Below, piece by piece: positions 25,621 to 34,723 of a stretch of DNA of 64,000 bases; positions within the stretch are counted from its first letter, which is position 1, and the number at the start of each line of letters is the position of its first letter. The DNA comes from Nitrospirota bacterium (GTDB lineage: Bacteria > Nitrospirota > Thermodesulfovibrionia > Thermodesulfovibrionales > JdFR-88). Under the pieces are notes generated by a model. The model searched no databases and was not told where the DNA came from. It saw only the letters and a list, made by a program, of their open reading frames with translations. Both the position numbers and the translations under genes were made by a program. The stretch covers positions 54,151 to 118,150 of the forward strand of contig JAJYJS010000005.1 in the NCBI GenBank assembly GCA_021789215.1, in the 5' to 3' direction.

Positions 25621-26769
25621 ATGGGTTTTTCTGGTCCTGTCTGCAAAAAACTTTTTTGCGCCCTGGCACTGCTTGTTGTCCTGTTTCCGGCCAGGGGCTC
25701 CGGCGCTGAAGACGTAAAGCAGCGATACAAAAAAATCCAGAACGAGATAAAACAACACCAGCAAAACCTGGAGAGGGCCAGGAGGAAGGAAACATCCATT
25801 CTGGGCGAGCTTCAGGATATGGACAAATCACTCTCCGGGCTTGAAAAAGAACTTTCGGCAAACAGGCTGAAACTGAACGGCACGAACGCCAGGATCAGCC
25901 AGACTAAGACGGAGATGGCCGGGATAGGGCAAAAGCTGAACCGGCACCAGGACTGGCTGAAAAGCAAGCTCAAGGCGATGCAGAGGCAGGGGCGGGGAGG
26001 AGACCTGGTGATGCTGCTCGGGTCCGGCGACATGTCCGACTTCATGCGGAGGTGGCATTACCTCCAGATACTTGCCGTCAAGGAAAAAGAAGCGTTCGAG
26101 ACCTACAAGGGCGCACTGGCCCAGCTCAGGGAAAAACAGGCCGAACTGGACAGCCTGAACTCCAGGCTCAAGGTGCAGGAGGCCCGGACGGCAAAGGCCG
26201 AAGAGAACCTTAACGCCAAGCGGGCAGAAAAAAACAACCTCCTGGCCTCCGTCCGGAGCGAAAAAGCGAGCCACAGCAAGATGATAGAGGAACTGAGGCA
26301 GGCATCGGAGCGGCTGTTGCAGATAATAAAGCGCTCGGAGGAAGGGGGCTACAAAGGCAAGGGCTTCAGGGCGCTTAAAGGCAGACTCTCATGGCCTGTA
26401 AACGGCGTGATAGTCTACGGCTACGGCAGGGGCACCGACCCCCGGTTCAATACCCCGCTTTTCAGGAACGGCGTCTACATAAAGACAGCCCCCAATGCCC
26501 AGGCCAGGGCGGTCTGCGACGGCAAGGTGGTCTATGCGGACTGGTTCAAGGGCTACGGGCAGCTCGTCATAATCAACCACGGCAGCGGTTATCATACCCT
26601 TTACGCCAACCTCAATGAGATTTTTTTGAAAGTTGGGGATATAATAGAAAATGGAGCAGCTGTAGGAAGGGTCGGCGAATCGTCCATGATAAACGCGCCA
26701 ACCCTTTACTTCGAGGTGAGATACAAGGGGAAACCCCTGAATCCCATGCAGTGGCTGGGAAGAAGATAA
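25621..26769 (+). CDS. EnvC-like murein hydrolase activator (degenerate M23 domain)
   Basis: A 382-residue periplasmic protein: signal peptide (about 1-28), a long coiled coil (about 30-245) and a C-terminal LytM/M23 domain (about 260-382). The metal ligands of active M23 peptidases are missing: RNGVYIKT stands where HxGxDI is expected, and LYFEVR replaces LHFEVR. This matches EnvC, which activates amidases and does not itself cut peptidoglycan. The ATG begins one base after the ftsX stop codon. Together with FtsE and FtsX it forms the septal hydrolase activation system. Confidence 0.88.
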   Translation: MGFSGPVCKKLFCALALLVVLFPARGSGAEDVKQRYKKIQNEIKQHQQNLERARRKETSILGELQDMDKSLSGLEKELSANRLKLNGTNARISQTKTEMAGIGQKLNRHQDWLKSKLKAMQRQGRGGDLVMLLGSGDMSDFMRRWHYLQILAVKEKEAFETYKGALAQLREKQAELDSLNSRLKVQEARTAKAEENLNAKRAEKNNLLASVRSEKASHSKMIEELRQASERLLQIIKRSEEGGYKGKGFRALKGRLSWPVNGVIVYGYGRGTDPRFNTPLFRNGVYIKTAPNAQARAVCDGKVVYADWFKGYGQLVIINHGSGYHTLYANLNEIFLKVGDIIENGAAVGRVGESSMINAPTLYFEVRYKGKPLNPMQWLGRR

Positions 26770-26852
26770 AATAGACCTGAAAAGAAAATTCCAACAAAAA
26801 AAGGCCCCGGCCCTTACGGAAGCCGGGATTCAAACCGGAGGACCTGAAAAAG

Positions 26853-28190
26853 ATGCCCCTTAATTTCAGAAAAAAGAAGATCTGGATAGCAGTCCTGTTC
26901 CTGAGCGTCGTGTTGTCAATAGCCCTGATAGACGTCTGGTCTTACAAGGACGTGAGCGCTGACGAGGACTATTCCGAGCTGAAGGTATTCACCGAGGTCC
27001 TTTCGGTCGTGAAAAACAATTATGTGGAAAACGTAAGCACGAAAGACCTCGTTTACGCCGCGATAAAGGGAATGCTCAACTCCCTGGACCCGCACTCCGG
27101 CTTCATGGCTCCTGACGATTACAAGGAAATGCAGGTGGACACCAAGGGAGAGTTCGGCGGGCTGGGCATCCAGATAGGGATGAAGGACGACATACTTACC
27201 GTCATATCGCCCATCGAGGACACCCCGGCGTTCAAGGCCGGGATAAAGGCCGGGGACAAGATTCTGAAGATAAACGGCGAGAGCACGAAGGGCATGCAGC
27301 TCTTCGATGCGGTGAAGAAGATGCGCGGCCCCAAGGGGACGCCCGTCACCCTGAGCATCTACCGCGAGGGCTTCAAGGAACCCAGGGATTTCACGGTAGT
27401 AAGGGACGTCATAACCATAAAGAGCGTCAAATACAAGATGCTGGACAAGGAAGACGGCATCGGGTACATAAAGCTCACGCAGTTCCAGGAGAAATCCGCC
27501 GACGAGATGGCGGCCGCCCTCAAGGACCTGCACAAGCAGGGGCTCCGCTCGCTCATCCTCGACCTGAGGAACAACCCCGGCGGGCTCCTTAACAGCGCGG
27601 TGGACATCTCAAGCCAGTTCCTGCCCGCGGGCAAGCTGGTTGTTTACATCAAGGGCAGGACAGGCGGCAAGACGGAATACCGCACCTTCGGCCAGTATCC
27701 CACATACGACACCATCCCGATGATAGTGCTGGTGAACGAAGGCAGCGCAAGCGCATCGGAAATCGTATCGGGCGCACTCAAGGACTGGCAGCGGGCCGTG
27801 ATACTTGGGACCCAGACCTTCGGAAAGGGTTCCGTCCAGACCGTAATACCCTTGAGCGACGGCTCCGGGCTGAGGCTTACGACGGCAAGATACTACACGC
27901 CCAAAGGCATTTCCATACAGAACACCGGCATAAAACCCGATATAGAGGTGAAGCTGGCCCTTTACACAAAAGACGGCAAGCCGGTAAAAGAGCATCCCAT
28001 ACTGAGGGAAAGGGACCTTAAGAACCATCTCGACGCGGCCTCTCAGAAGGGCAAGAGTGAAAAGCTGGATGAGGAAACCGAGGCCATCCCGTTCACGGAA
28101 TTGAAAGAGGCGGACGACAACCAGCTCCAGAGGGCGGAAGACATCCTCAAGACCTGGGATGTGTTCAAAAAGCTCCCGAAGGCGTCATAG
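26853..28190 (+). CDS. Carboxy-terminal processing protease (S41, CtpA-like)
   Basis: Periplasmic serine protease of 445 residues with an N-terminal membrane anchor or signal (about 10-28). The S41 N-terminal helical part (AIKGMLNSLDPHSGFM) is followed by a PDZ domain (about 90-175, GEFGGLGIQIGM and AGIKAGDKILKINGE) and the catalytic core, with NEGSASASEIVSGAL holding the nucleophile serine and FGKGSVQTV the lysine. It follows envC by 83 bases, a gap containing a GC-rich hairpin at 26806-26827. It probably processes envelope proteins or murein regulators. The neighbouring envC is consistent with that role. Confidence 0.93.
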   Translation: MPLNFRKKKIWIAVLFLSVVLSIALIDVWSYKDVSADEDYSELKVFTEVLSVVKNNYVENVSTKDLVYAAIKGMLNSLDPHSGFMAPDDYKEMQVDTKGEFGGLGIQIGMKDDILTVISPIEDTPAFKAGIKAGDKILKINGESTKGMQLFDAVKKMRGPKGTPVTLSIYREGFKEPRDFTVVRDVITIKSVKYKMLDKEDGIGYIKLTQFQEKSADEMAAALKDLHKQGLRSLILDLRNNPGGLLNSAVDISSQFLPAGKLVVYIKGRTGGKTEYRTFGQYPTYDTIPMIVLVNEGSASASEIVSGALKDWQRAVILGTQTFGKGSVQTVIPLSDGSGLRLTTARYYTPKGISIQNTGIKPDIEVKLALYTKDGKPVKEHPILRERDLKNHLDAASQKGKSEKLDEETEAIPFTELKEADDNQLQRAEDILKTWDVFKKLPKAS

Positions 28191-28208
28191 CCTCCGGGAG
28201 CCAGAGAG

Positions 28209-28907
28209 ATGTCCCGGATAATCTTCGACATAGAGACGGCAGGGCGCGACTTCGACTCCCTTGAGCCTCAGATGCAGGAGTATTTCCTCCGGTTCGCGGA
28301 GACGGACGAGGACGTCGCGGCGGTCAGGGACAGCCTCTCCTTCTATCCGCTTACGGGCGAGATAGTGGCCATCGGGATGCTGAACCCGGACAGCGGGAAG
28401 GGCGCGGTCTATTTCCAGGCCCCGCTTGAGGAGCCCATGCTCCCCTTCGAGGAAGACGGCATGCGCTACGAGTCCGGCACCGAGAAGGAGATAATAGAGA
28501 AGTTCTGGCAGACGATTAAAAGCTACGACCAGTTCATAACGTTTAACGGCAGGTGCTTCGATTGCCCCTACATACTGGTCAGGGGAGCCCTGCACAAGGT
28601 GCGCCCCACGCGCGAGCTGATGCCTAACCGCTACGGGGTTGCCCATATCGACCTTCTCGACCAGCTGACTTTTTTCGGCGCGACGCGCAGGCGCTTCAGC
28701 CTCGATATGTGGTGCCGCTTCCTTGGCATCAGGAGCCCCAAGGAAGAGACGACCGGGCATGAGGTAAAGGAACTCTTCAAGGCCGGCAAATACCTCGAAA
28801 TAGCCCGGTACTGCGCCGGGGACATCCGGGCGACAAAGGAAGTGCTGGACTACTGGGACAAATATATGCGGTTCAGCCCGCAGGAAAGAAAAAATAATGC
28901 CTGCTGA
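28209..28907 (+). CDS. PolB-like 3'-5' exonuclease (ribonuclease H-like)
   Basis: A 232-residue DnaQ-fold nuclease. Exo I is FDIETAG near residue 6, Exo II is FNGRCFDCPYIL near 117 (Asn and Asp), and Exo III is YCAGDIRATKEV near 198-209. This matches the stand-alone predicted exonuclease group related to the PolB proofreading domain (COG3298). It starts 18 bases after ctpA, probably in the same operon. Its role in repair or RNA processing is not known. Confidence 0.85.
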   Translation: MSRIIFDIETAGRDFDSLEPQMQEYFLRFAETDEDVAAVRDSLSFYPLTGEIVAIGMLNPDSGKGAVYFQAPLEEPMLPFEEDGMRYESGTEKEIIEKFWQTIKSYDQFITFNGRCFDCPYILVRGALHKVRPTRELMPNRYGVAHIDLLDQLTFFGATRRRFSLDMWCRFLGIRSPKEETTGHEVKELFKAGKYLEIARYCAGDIRATKEVLDYWDKYMRFSPQERKNNAC

Positions 28908-28927
28908 AAGGGGAAAACAGTTTTTTC

Positions 28928-29119
28928 ATGTGCGAGCTTAATGCGTTTGTAGTGGGGCCCGGCAAGGAGGAGCTTTTCCTTGAAAGCGTGGACATAATAA
29001 GGCCCGAGGACGGCAGCGTTTACCTGAGGAGCCTCTTCGGCGAGGAAAAGCGTTTCGAGGGCAGGATAAAAGAGATACAGGCGATAAAACGGAAGATCCT
29101 GCTTGAATGCCCAAAGTAA
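28928..29119 (+). CDS. CooT family nickel-binding protein
   Basis: A 63-residue protein that starts Met-Cys-Glu, the cysteine directly after Met being typical of CooT, where it binds nickel in a homodimer. The rest (VDIIRPEDGSVYLRSLFGEEKRFEGRIKEI) fits the small beta fold. CooT is associated with maturation of the nickel site in carbon monoxide dehydrogenase. No such dehydrogenase is in this window. Its end overlaps the next gene by 17 bases. Confidence 0.8.
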   Translation: MCELNAFVVGPGKEELFLESVDIIRPEDGSVYLRSLFGEEKRFEGRIKEIQAIKRKILLECPK

Positions 29120-29912
29120 ACCACTTCAAACACCCTTCAGGCTGATAACCTCTCCCCCCCCGGGGGAGTTCGCCAATTGCGAGGCATCCTTCAACATGGC
29201 CCTTGACGAGGCGCTGGCAAAATCCGTCATGGAGGGAAATGCCCCGCCCGCGATAAGGTTTTACTCCTGGCGGGCCCCGGCTGTAACATTAGGCTGTTTC
29301 CAGAAAAAACTGGACGGCATCAACCTGGGGTTCCTCCGTTCAAGCGGGCTTCCGTCCGTTTTCCGGCCAACGGGAGGGAGGGCCATCCTGCACGGGGAGG
29401 AACTCACATACAGCGTGTCCTCGGCCTACACAGGCGTATTCCACAAAAAAAACCTCTTTGAATGCTACATGCTCATAAGCCGCGCGATCGAAAGCGCTCT
29501 CAGAAGCCTTGGCCTTCCCGTAGTCATGAAGTCCGGCAGGGAAAAGACCGGCGGCAAAAGCGCCCACTGCTTCCAGTCGGTCTCGTATGCCGAGATATCC
29601 TTAAACGGCAGGAAACTCGTGGGCTCGGCGCAGAAGAGATGGACCGGGGGGTTCCTCCAGCAGGGCTCAATCCCTTACAGGATAGACGCGGCGCTCCAGC
29701 GGAAGGTGTTCACGGGTTTCGACCCTGACTCCATTGCCTGTATTGAGGAATGCGCCCCGGAAGCGGGCAAAAAAAAGGCCCTTTTCAGGCAGTTTCTTGC
29801 GGAGGGGTTTGAGAGGGAGCTTCAGGCCCCGCTTCTGCCTGAGGGGCCGGCCCCTCGGGAGCTTGAGGCGGCACGGGCCCTGCTCCCGAAGTACGCCCCC
29901 CTTCGTATCTGA
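29103..29912 (+). CDS. Lipoate/octanoate protein ligase family (LplA/LipM-like)
   Basis: A BPL/LplA/LipB-fold protein of 269 residues. Diagnostic segments are FNMALDEALAK, FYSWRAPAVTLGCFQ, RPTGGRAILHGEELTYSV (about 85-105) and LNGRKLVGSAQKR, which holds the conserved lysine. It attaches or transfers lipoyl or octanoyl groups to lipoyl-dependent enzymes. The start is TTG 29103, which overlaps the CooT gene; no ATG lies before the conserved core until codon 31. The last 128 bases overlap the 3' end of a convergent membrane-protein gene. The C-terminal end, ELEAARALLPKYAPL, is a normal family feature. Confidence 0.85.
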   Translation: MNAQSKPLQTPFRLITSPPPGEFANCEASFNMALDEALAKSVMEGNAPPAIRFYSWRAPAVTLGCFQKKLDGINLGFLRSSGLPSVFRPTGGRAILHGEELTYSVSSAYTGVFHKKNLFECYMLISRAIESALRSLGLPVVMKSGREKTGGKSAHCFQSVSYAEISLNGRKLVGSAQKRWTGGFLQQGSIPYRIDAALQRKVFTGFDPDSIACIEECAPEAGKKKALFRQFLAEGFERELQAPLLPEGPAPRELEAARALLPKYAPLRI

Positions 29913-30798
29913 GGTAGTAGGAAAAGGCCGAACCTATCAGGCCAAGCCCGAAATACCTCTCAATACCGTAGGCAATGAGCTGATAAGGCAATACTATTAT
30001 CGTCCCGATAATGGGCAAAAGTCTGAACGGGTAGCTGAAGGCCAGGAGCAGGACCGAGATTACGAAATATCCTATGAGGAGGGTGCTGTAGGCCCAGAAC
30101 CCCTGCGGGTGCCTTTCGAGGAATTTTATGGTCTTTTTCGTGGCGGGCCATGCCTTTTCGCCCTCCATTATGACAATCCCCGCCCCGAAGGTGCTTACCG
30201 CAACTGAGCCGAAAAGAGCGAATATCGCAAGCAGCACCACAAAGGCATTCAGCACCACCCCCAGAATGAGCCCCAGGAACGTGCTGGCATCCTTTAAAAC
30301 CTCCGTGAGGTAAACGGCCCCGCCAACCGCTACGCCTATGACTATCGAGACCAGCATGATGCCAAGCCCCACGAGCGTATAAAACCTTGTAAGCGGCATG
30401 AAGTGCTTCCTGGCCTCGGCGAAGAAGGTCTTGAGGCTGAATTCACCCCCCGGCCCCGTCAATTCCCTTGCGACTATCCCCATCGAGCCCGAAAGGACGT
30501 AGAGCCAGAGGAATGCGGCAAATGTGATATAAAGCAGAATGCTCGTGAGCACGAGGATGGAAATCGCGAAATAGCCCCTGAGGAATGCGTCCTTGAGGCC
30601 GGCAAGCAACGCACCGGCGTTTGTTGTCGCAAGCTCCACCCCGGCAACCATTATGGCTATGAAGAGCGGAATGCCTACGATTATGAAGAAGGCCGCGCAG
30701 TTTATTATGGAGGCGACTATGCGTATAAGGACAAGCTGCCACCTCCTGTTGACAACCCTGAAGCCTTCTTTGACTGAACTGCCGTAATTCATGAACAT
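29785..30798 (-). CDS. Multi-pass membrane protein of unknown function
   Basis: A 337-residue protein with about six to seven hydrophobic helices (residues 20-50, 65-90, 100-125, 145-170, 185-215, 240-265) and a 55-residue Pro/Ala/Gly/Glu-rich cytoplasmic tail. A conserved phrase is KKTIKFLERHPQGFWAY. It resembles the DUF4013/glycerophosphoryl-type membrane proteins only loosely, so no function is assigned. The tail lies opposite the 3' end of the lipoyl ligase gene, with a 128-base convergent overlap. Met 1 or Met 3 could be the start. Confidence 0.65.
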   Translation of the reverse strand: MFMNYGSSVKEGFRVVNRRWQLVLIRIVASIINCAAFFIIVGIPLFIAIMVAGVELATTNAGALLAGLKDAFLRGYFAISILVLTSILLYITFAAFLWLYVLSGSMGIVARELTGPGGEFSLKTFFAEARKHFMPLTRFYTLVGLGIMLVSIVIGVAVGGAVYLTEVLKDASTFLGLILGVVLNAFVVLLAIFALFGSVAVSTFGAGIVIMEGEKAWPATKKTIKFLERHPQGFWAYSTLLIGYFVISVLLLAFSYPFRLLPIIGTIIVLPYQLIAYGIERYFGLGLIGSAFSYYLRYEGGRTSGAGPVPPQAPEGPAPQAEAGPEAPSQTPPQETA

Positions 30799-30878
30799 GC
30801 CAACCTTAATTCTAACAGAGCGGGAATGAAATTAGAAAGGACGGCCTTCATCAGATGACCCCGGCAGGCGGGAGGACA

Positions 30879-31505
30879 TCAGGCCGGACGGAGGGCGGCG
30901 CGGGCCGGAGCGGCCTCCGCGCCCTCAAGCTTGAGCGGCAGGCAGATAAGCTCGTAATTGCCGGGCTGCACCGCGGAGAGGTTCAGGCCCTCTATTATCC
31001 AGACCCCGGCCTCCAGCAGGGTCCGATGGACTTCCTGCTCGTTTTTTCCGTAGCCGCCAACCGAGAGATAATCGATGCCGACGGCCAGCACCTTTCTTGC
31101 GGCCAGGTATTCGGCGGCGGCCGTCCCCAGGTAAACGAAATCCCCCTGGAATTTGTCCTTGCCCCAGAGCAGGGAATTGAAGGTCTTGAACAGGACCCTT
31201 TCCCCTTTCCGGATGTCATGTTTTTCGAGTTCTTCCAGCTTTATCGAGACCCTGTCCTGTATGCCGATCACCCTCGCCCGTCCGATGACGGCCTCAAAAG
31301 GTATCCAGTCTATGCCCTTGCCGCCCCGGATGTAATGCAGGGGGGCGTCTATGTGCGTCCCGGCGTGCGCGCCCATCGAGAAGCGGGACAGGTTGACCTG
31401 TGCGCCCTTTTCGATGGACCCGGCAAAAAAAAGCTCCACGCTGACCTCCGGGTCTCCCGGCCAGGTCACCATCCCGCTGGTTATGGGCACGGATATGTCT
31501 ATCAT
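30879..31505 (-). CDS. Metal-dependent cyclase family protein (kynurenine formamidase-like)
   Basis: A 208-residue protein with the family motif HAGTHIDAPLH (about 46-56), whose His and Asp residues bind the metal, and the opening DISVPITSGMVTWPGDP. GIDYLSVG also fits. The fold hydrolyses or isomerises small amides and esters; kynurenine formamidase is the best-known member. No other tryptophan-degradation gene is nearby, so the substrate is not assigned. It is divergent from fdhD. Confidence 0.85.
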   Translation of the reverse strand: MIDISVPITSGMVTWPGDPEVSVELFFAGSIEKGAQVNLSRFSMGAHAGTHIDAPLHYIRGGKGIDWIPFEAVIGRARVIGIQDRVSIKLEELEKHDIRKGERVLFKTFNSLLWGKDKFQGDFVYLGTAAAEYLAARKVLAVGIDYLSVGGYGKNEQEVHRTLLEAGVWIIEGLNLSAVQPGNYELICLPLKLEGAEAAPARAALRPA

Positions 31506-31595
31506 CTACATAAACATTAAGGCAGCGGAAAAATGAAGTCAACACAAGGCAGGATGCTTTTAGGTTTTTTTCTCGATTATAATAAAAGCCTGCAT

Positions 31596-32366
31596 ATGAA
31601 CGGCACTGAAAAAAGGCTCATAACGAGGTTCAGGGAAAACAAGGGGGGAGGGTTTTTGGCCGAGGAAGACCCTGTTGCGGTGGAAAAGCGCCTGAGGGTG
31701 CTTGTAAACGGCAGGGAACTCTTCAAGCTTTATTGCAGCCCCATGATGATAAGGGAGCTTGTAACGGGGTTCATCATGACGGAGGGCCTGCTGAAGGGCG
31801 GCTTCTGCACGGAGCGGATGAGCATCGAGTACGGCGATGAAATAACCGTCGACGTCCCGGCTGACGAGACCCCGGAGCTTGGGGGCGGCGCGACCATCAC
31901 CTCCGGCTGCGGCGGCGGGATAACCTTCGAGAGATACGGCGATGAGGCCGCAACGGGGTTCGAGGGGATAAGGGGCGAAGACCTGAAGGCGCTGTTCATG
32001 AAGTTCCAGCAGGCGTCCACGCTTTACAGGCTCACGGGGTGCGTGCACAGCGCCGCCCTGTCCGACGGGGAACATATCCTCAGCCTCGCCGAGGACGTGG
32101 GCAGGCATAACGCCGTGGACAAGATTATCGGCCACGCAATCCTTGAAAACATCAGGCTCGACGACAAGATAATGCTCTCCAGCGGAAGGCTCTCCTCGGA
32201 AATAGCCGGGAAATGCGCCAGGTGGAAGATACCCGTGCTGGCAAGCCGGACAGCCCCGACATCCCGTGCGGTAGACATAGCCCAAAAGGCCGGAATAACG
32301 GTTGTGGGCTTCCTGAGGGGCCGGGGGTACAACATCTATACCCACCCCGAACGGATTTTTCTATAA
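31596..32366 (+). CDS. fdhD: Formate dehydrogenase accessory sulfurtransferase FdhD
   Basis: FdhD passes sulfur from a cysteine desulfurase to the molybdenum/tungsten bis-MGD cofactor of formate dehydrogenase. The 256-residue protein shows LVNGRELFKLYCSPMMIRELVTGFIMTEGLL and TSGCGGGITF, the second holding the catalytic-loop cysteine (E. coli has CxxC; only one Cys is visible here). Later VGRHNAVDKIIGHAI and SGRLSSEIAGKCARW are characteristic. The frame starts at 31533, but ATG 31596 fits the family and lies 12 bases after TATAAT (31578-31583). FdhD suggests a molybdopterin formate dehydrogenase elsewhere; such enzymes often contain selenocysteine. Confidence 0.92.
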   Translation: MNGTEKRLITRFRENKGGGFLAEEDPVAVEKRLRVLVNGRELFKLYCSPMMIRELVTGFIMTEGLLKGGFCTERMSIEYGDEITVDVPADETPELGGGATITSGCGGGITFERYGDEAATGFEGIRGEDLKALFMKFQQASTLYRLTGCVHSAALSDGEHILSLAEDVGRHNAVDKIIGHAILENIRLDDKIMLSSGRLSSEIAGKCARWKIPVLASRTAPTSRAVDIAQKAGITVVGFLRGRGYNIYTHPERIFL

Positions 32367-33344
32367 ATCCATTATTTTTTTTCTTATGACCAGGATCTCG
32401 AAGGCAAGTGAGGCTATGCCCACTATCTTATTGGCGTAAGTGATATTTGCGTCCAGCACGCTGCGCGTCCCGTTGTCCGCATAGAGCATGCAGACTATCC
32501 TGTCCCTGATCACAACGGGGCTCAGGATGCAGTCCGGCGGATAACCGCCCAGTATCTCGGCGAACTCCGTATTGCCCTGTGTCTTGAGCAGCGGCCCCCT
32601 GTAATAGACCTTCCTCATAAGGACCTCGTTGAATATGCCAGGGAGCGCCGAAGGCGCGGTGAAATTCCGGATTTCCAGGTCCTTCGATATCCACCCGGCC
32701 ACGTCCTGCCCTTTTACCAGGAAGAGCGAGGCCCTGCGGGCCACCCGTTTTGTCTCGGCCAGCATAAGCCCGGCTATCTCCTCCCTGCTTTTTACGGACG
32801 CGAATTCCTCTTTTATCTTCTTCAGGTGCCCCTCATCGAGGCTGGGCTTGACCTGCTCTCCTTTGCCCCCTCCAGCCTGCTGGTCCAGTATGCTTATGAA
32901 CCTCAGGTCCCGCTTGATGCCGTAAAAACGCTCCAGTGCGTACAGTAGGCGCAGTTCCGAGGCCACATAGGGGATTATGTCGTAACCCGTGAGGAACCTC
33001 AGGTCTTCCATCGCCTGAAAATTCCTGGGGTCCATCATGGCGATGTGGAGGCGGTTCTTTTCCTTCCTGAAGGGCACCGCCTTGTATTTTTCCGCTATCT
33101 TGCCGGTGAAGGAGGATATGGTATCCTCGTCAACGCCGGTAAGTTCCGTGGCGCTGACGCCGGGCACCTTGAGGTGCTCGCTAAGAAAACGCGAGAGGTC
33201 CTCCTCCTTGAGGATACCCAACTCCACGATGTTCGTCCCTATCCTGCCGCCGAAAACGACCTGCCTTTCAAGCGCAAGCCTCAGGTGCTCTCTTGTGATC
33301 AGCCCGCGTTTTACAAGCGCCTCGCCCAAACTCATCATTATCAT
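32361..33344 (-). CDS. Stand-alone MshEN-domain protein (GspE/PilB N-terminal-like)
   Basis: The first 150 residues match the MshEN/GspE N-terminal domain: LGEALVKRGLITREHLRLALERQ and LGILKEEDLSRFLSEHLKVPGV, the same repeat as at the start of PilB in this window. Some MshEN domains bind cyclic di-GMP (family knowledge). The C-terminal half resembles a GAF-like sensor and has no ATPase core (no Walker A or B). At 327 residues it is not a truncated ATPase in any obvious way. It sits directly downstream of the pilR gene on the same strand, suggesting a regulator of pilus assembly. Its 3' end overlaps fdhD by 6 bases. Confidence 0.75.
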   Translation of the reverse strand: MIMMSLGEALVKRGLITREHLRLALERQVVFGGRIGTNIVELGILKEEDLSRFLSEHLKVPGVSATELTGVDEDTISSFTGKIAEKYKAVPFRKEKNRLHIAMMDPRNFQAMEDLRFLTGYDIIPYVASELRLLYALERFYGIKRDLRFISILDQQAGGGKGEQVKPSLDEGHLKKIKEEFASVKSREEIAGLMLAETKRVARRASLFLVKGQDVAGWISKDLEIRNFTAPSALPGIFNEVLMRKVYYRGPLLKTQGNTEFAEILGGYPPDCILSPVVIRDRIVCMLYADNGTRSVLDANITYANKIVGIASLAFEILVIRKKIMDL

Positions 33345-33370
33345 TTTCTGTTTATTCCCGTTTCAGCGTT

Positions 33371-34723
33371 CTATTTTATACCATATTTGGAAAGCCTGTG
33401 TCTGAAAGAGCGGAAGGTGAGCCCCAGCACCTGCGCCGCCTCCATCTTCCTGCCCCCGGTCTGCTCAAGGGCCTTGAGCAGGTAGTCCTTCTCTATCCCC
33501 TCAAGCAGCGGCTCCAGATCTATGCCGTTTCCTATTTCGGGCAGTGAGCCTTTCTGCGCGGGGTTCCCTATCATTTCCGGCGGGATGTCGTTGCCGGTTA
33601 TCACGTCTCCGTCGGCAAAGAGGATGGCCCTCTCCAGCACGTTCTCAAGCTCCCGGACGTTTCCCCTCCAGGGCTGTTTCATGAGCACATCCAATGCCTC
33701 GCGGGAAAAACGCTTGGCATAGCCCTTTTTCTTGAGGAAATGCTCTATGAGCGCCGGGATGTCGTCCTTCCTGTCCCTGAGAGGCGCAAGGTGCACCGGT
33801 ATTGCGTTGAGCCTGTAGAACAGGTCTTCCCGGAAGGCCCCGCACGAGACGGCCTCCTTCAGGTCTCTGTTGGTGGCCGAAACCAGCCTGACATCCACGG
33901 TGATATCGGTAGTGCCCCCCAGCCGCCTGAACGAGCCGGTCTCAATTACGCGAAGGAGCTTGGACTGGAGCTGTGTCGGCATCTCGCCTATCTCGTCCAG
34001 GAACAGAGTGCCCTTGTCGGCCACCTCGAACAGGCCCTGCTTGTTCTGCGAGGCCCCGGTAAAGGCCCCGCGCATGTAGCCGAAAAGCTCGCTTTCAAGC
34101 AGCCCCTCAGGCAGGCTGGCGCAGTTTATCGCGACAAAATTGCCGTCCTTCCTGTCGCTCAGGTTATGGACGGCGTTGGCAATAAGCTCCTTCCCCGTCC
34201 CCGATTCCCCGGTTATAAGCACGTTGGCCCTGCTTTCGGCCACACGGGGCAGTATCCGCAGCGTCTCTTTCATCCTGGCGCTGCGGGCGATTATGTCGCC
34301 CAGCTCGACTGTAGTCCTCTGCTTGAGGAGCGATATCTGCCTCTGGAGCTTCTGCTTCTCGAGGGCCTTCCTTATTATCAGCCTTATCTCGTCTATCTTG
34401 AAGGGCTTGTGGATATAGTCGTAAGCGCCAAGCTTCATGGCCTCTATCGCCGACTCCATCGTACCGAACGCCGTTATCATTATCACGACGGTCTCCGGGC
34501 TTACCTCAAGGGCCTTCTTCAGGATGCCGAACCCGTCCGTCCCGGGCATCTTTATGTCCGTTATCACGAGGTTGAATATCTCCTTCTCGATGGACTGTAT
34601 GCCCCGCGTGCCGTCCTCGGCGGTGGCAACCTCGTACCCCTCGGACTCAAGCAGCATCTTCAGTATCTCCCTCATGTGCCGCTCGTCTTCCACGACAAGG
34701 ATCTTTACACGCTTATCGGCCAT
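33371..34723 (-). CDS. pilR: Sigma-54-dependent response regulator (PilR/NtrC family)
   Basis: A 450-residue response regulator: receiver domain (1-120) with the acidic patch VVEDE and phospho-acceptor Asp in LVITDIKMPG; AAA+ domain with Walker A GESGTGKE and the sigma-54 contact motif GAFTGA; and a C-terminal Fis-type helix-turn-helix (KMEAAQVLGLTFRSFRHRLSKY). It activates sigma-54 promoters, most likely for pilus genes. The frame extends upstream, but ATG 34723, at MADKRVKILVV, overlaps the end of pilS by 11 bases. The partner kinase and the pil cluster support the PilR name. Confidence 0.9.
   Translation of the reverse strand: MADKRVKILVVEDERHMREILKMLLESEGYEVATAEDGTRGIQSIEKEIFNLVITDIKMPGTDGFGILKKALEVSPETVVIMITAFGTMESAIEAMKLGAYDYIHKPFKIDEIRLIIRKALEKQKLQRQISLLKQRTTVELGDIIARSARMKETLRILPRVAESRANVLITGESGTGKELIANAVHNLSDRKDGNFVAINCASLPEGLLESELFGYMRGAFTGASQNKQGLFEVADKGTLFLDEIGEMPTQLQSKLLRVIETGSFRRLGGTTDITVDVRLVSATNRDLKEAVSCGAFREDLFYRLNAIPVHLAPLRDRKDDIPALIEHFLKKKGYAKRFSREALDVLMKQPWRGNVRELENVLERAILFADGDVITGNDIPPEMIGNPAQKGSLPEIGNGIDLEPLLEGIEKDYLLKALEQTGGRKMEAAQVLGLTFRSFRHRLSKYGIK

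Noticed and set aside
26806-26843. tRNA-like T-arm (TTCAAA loop) before ctpA
   Set aside because: No acceptor, D or anticodon arm can be drawn. The sequence is better seen as a simple GC hairpin (CCCGGC with GCCGGG).
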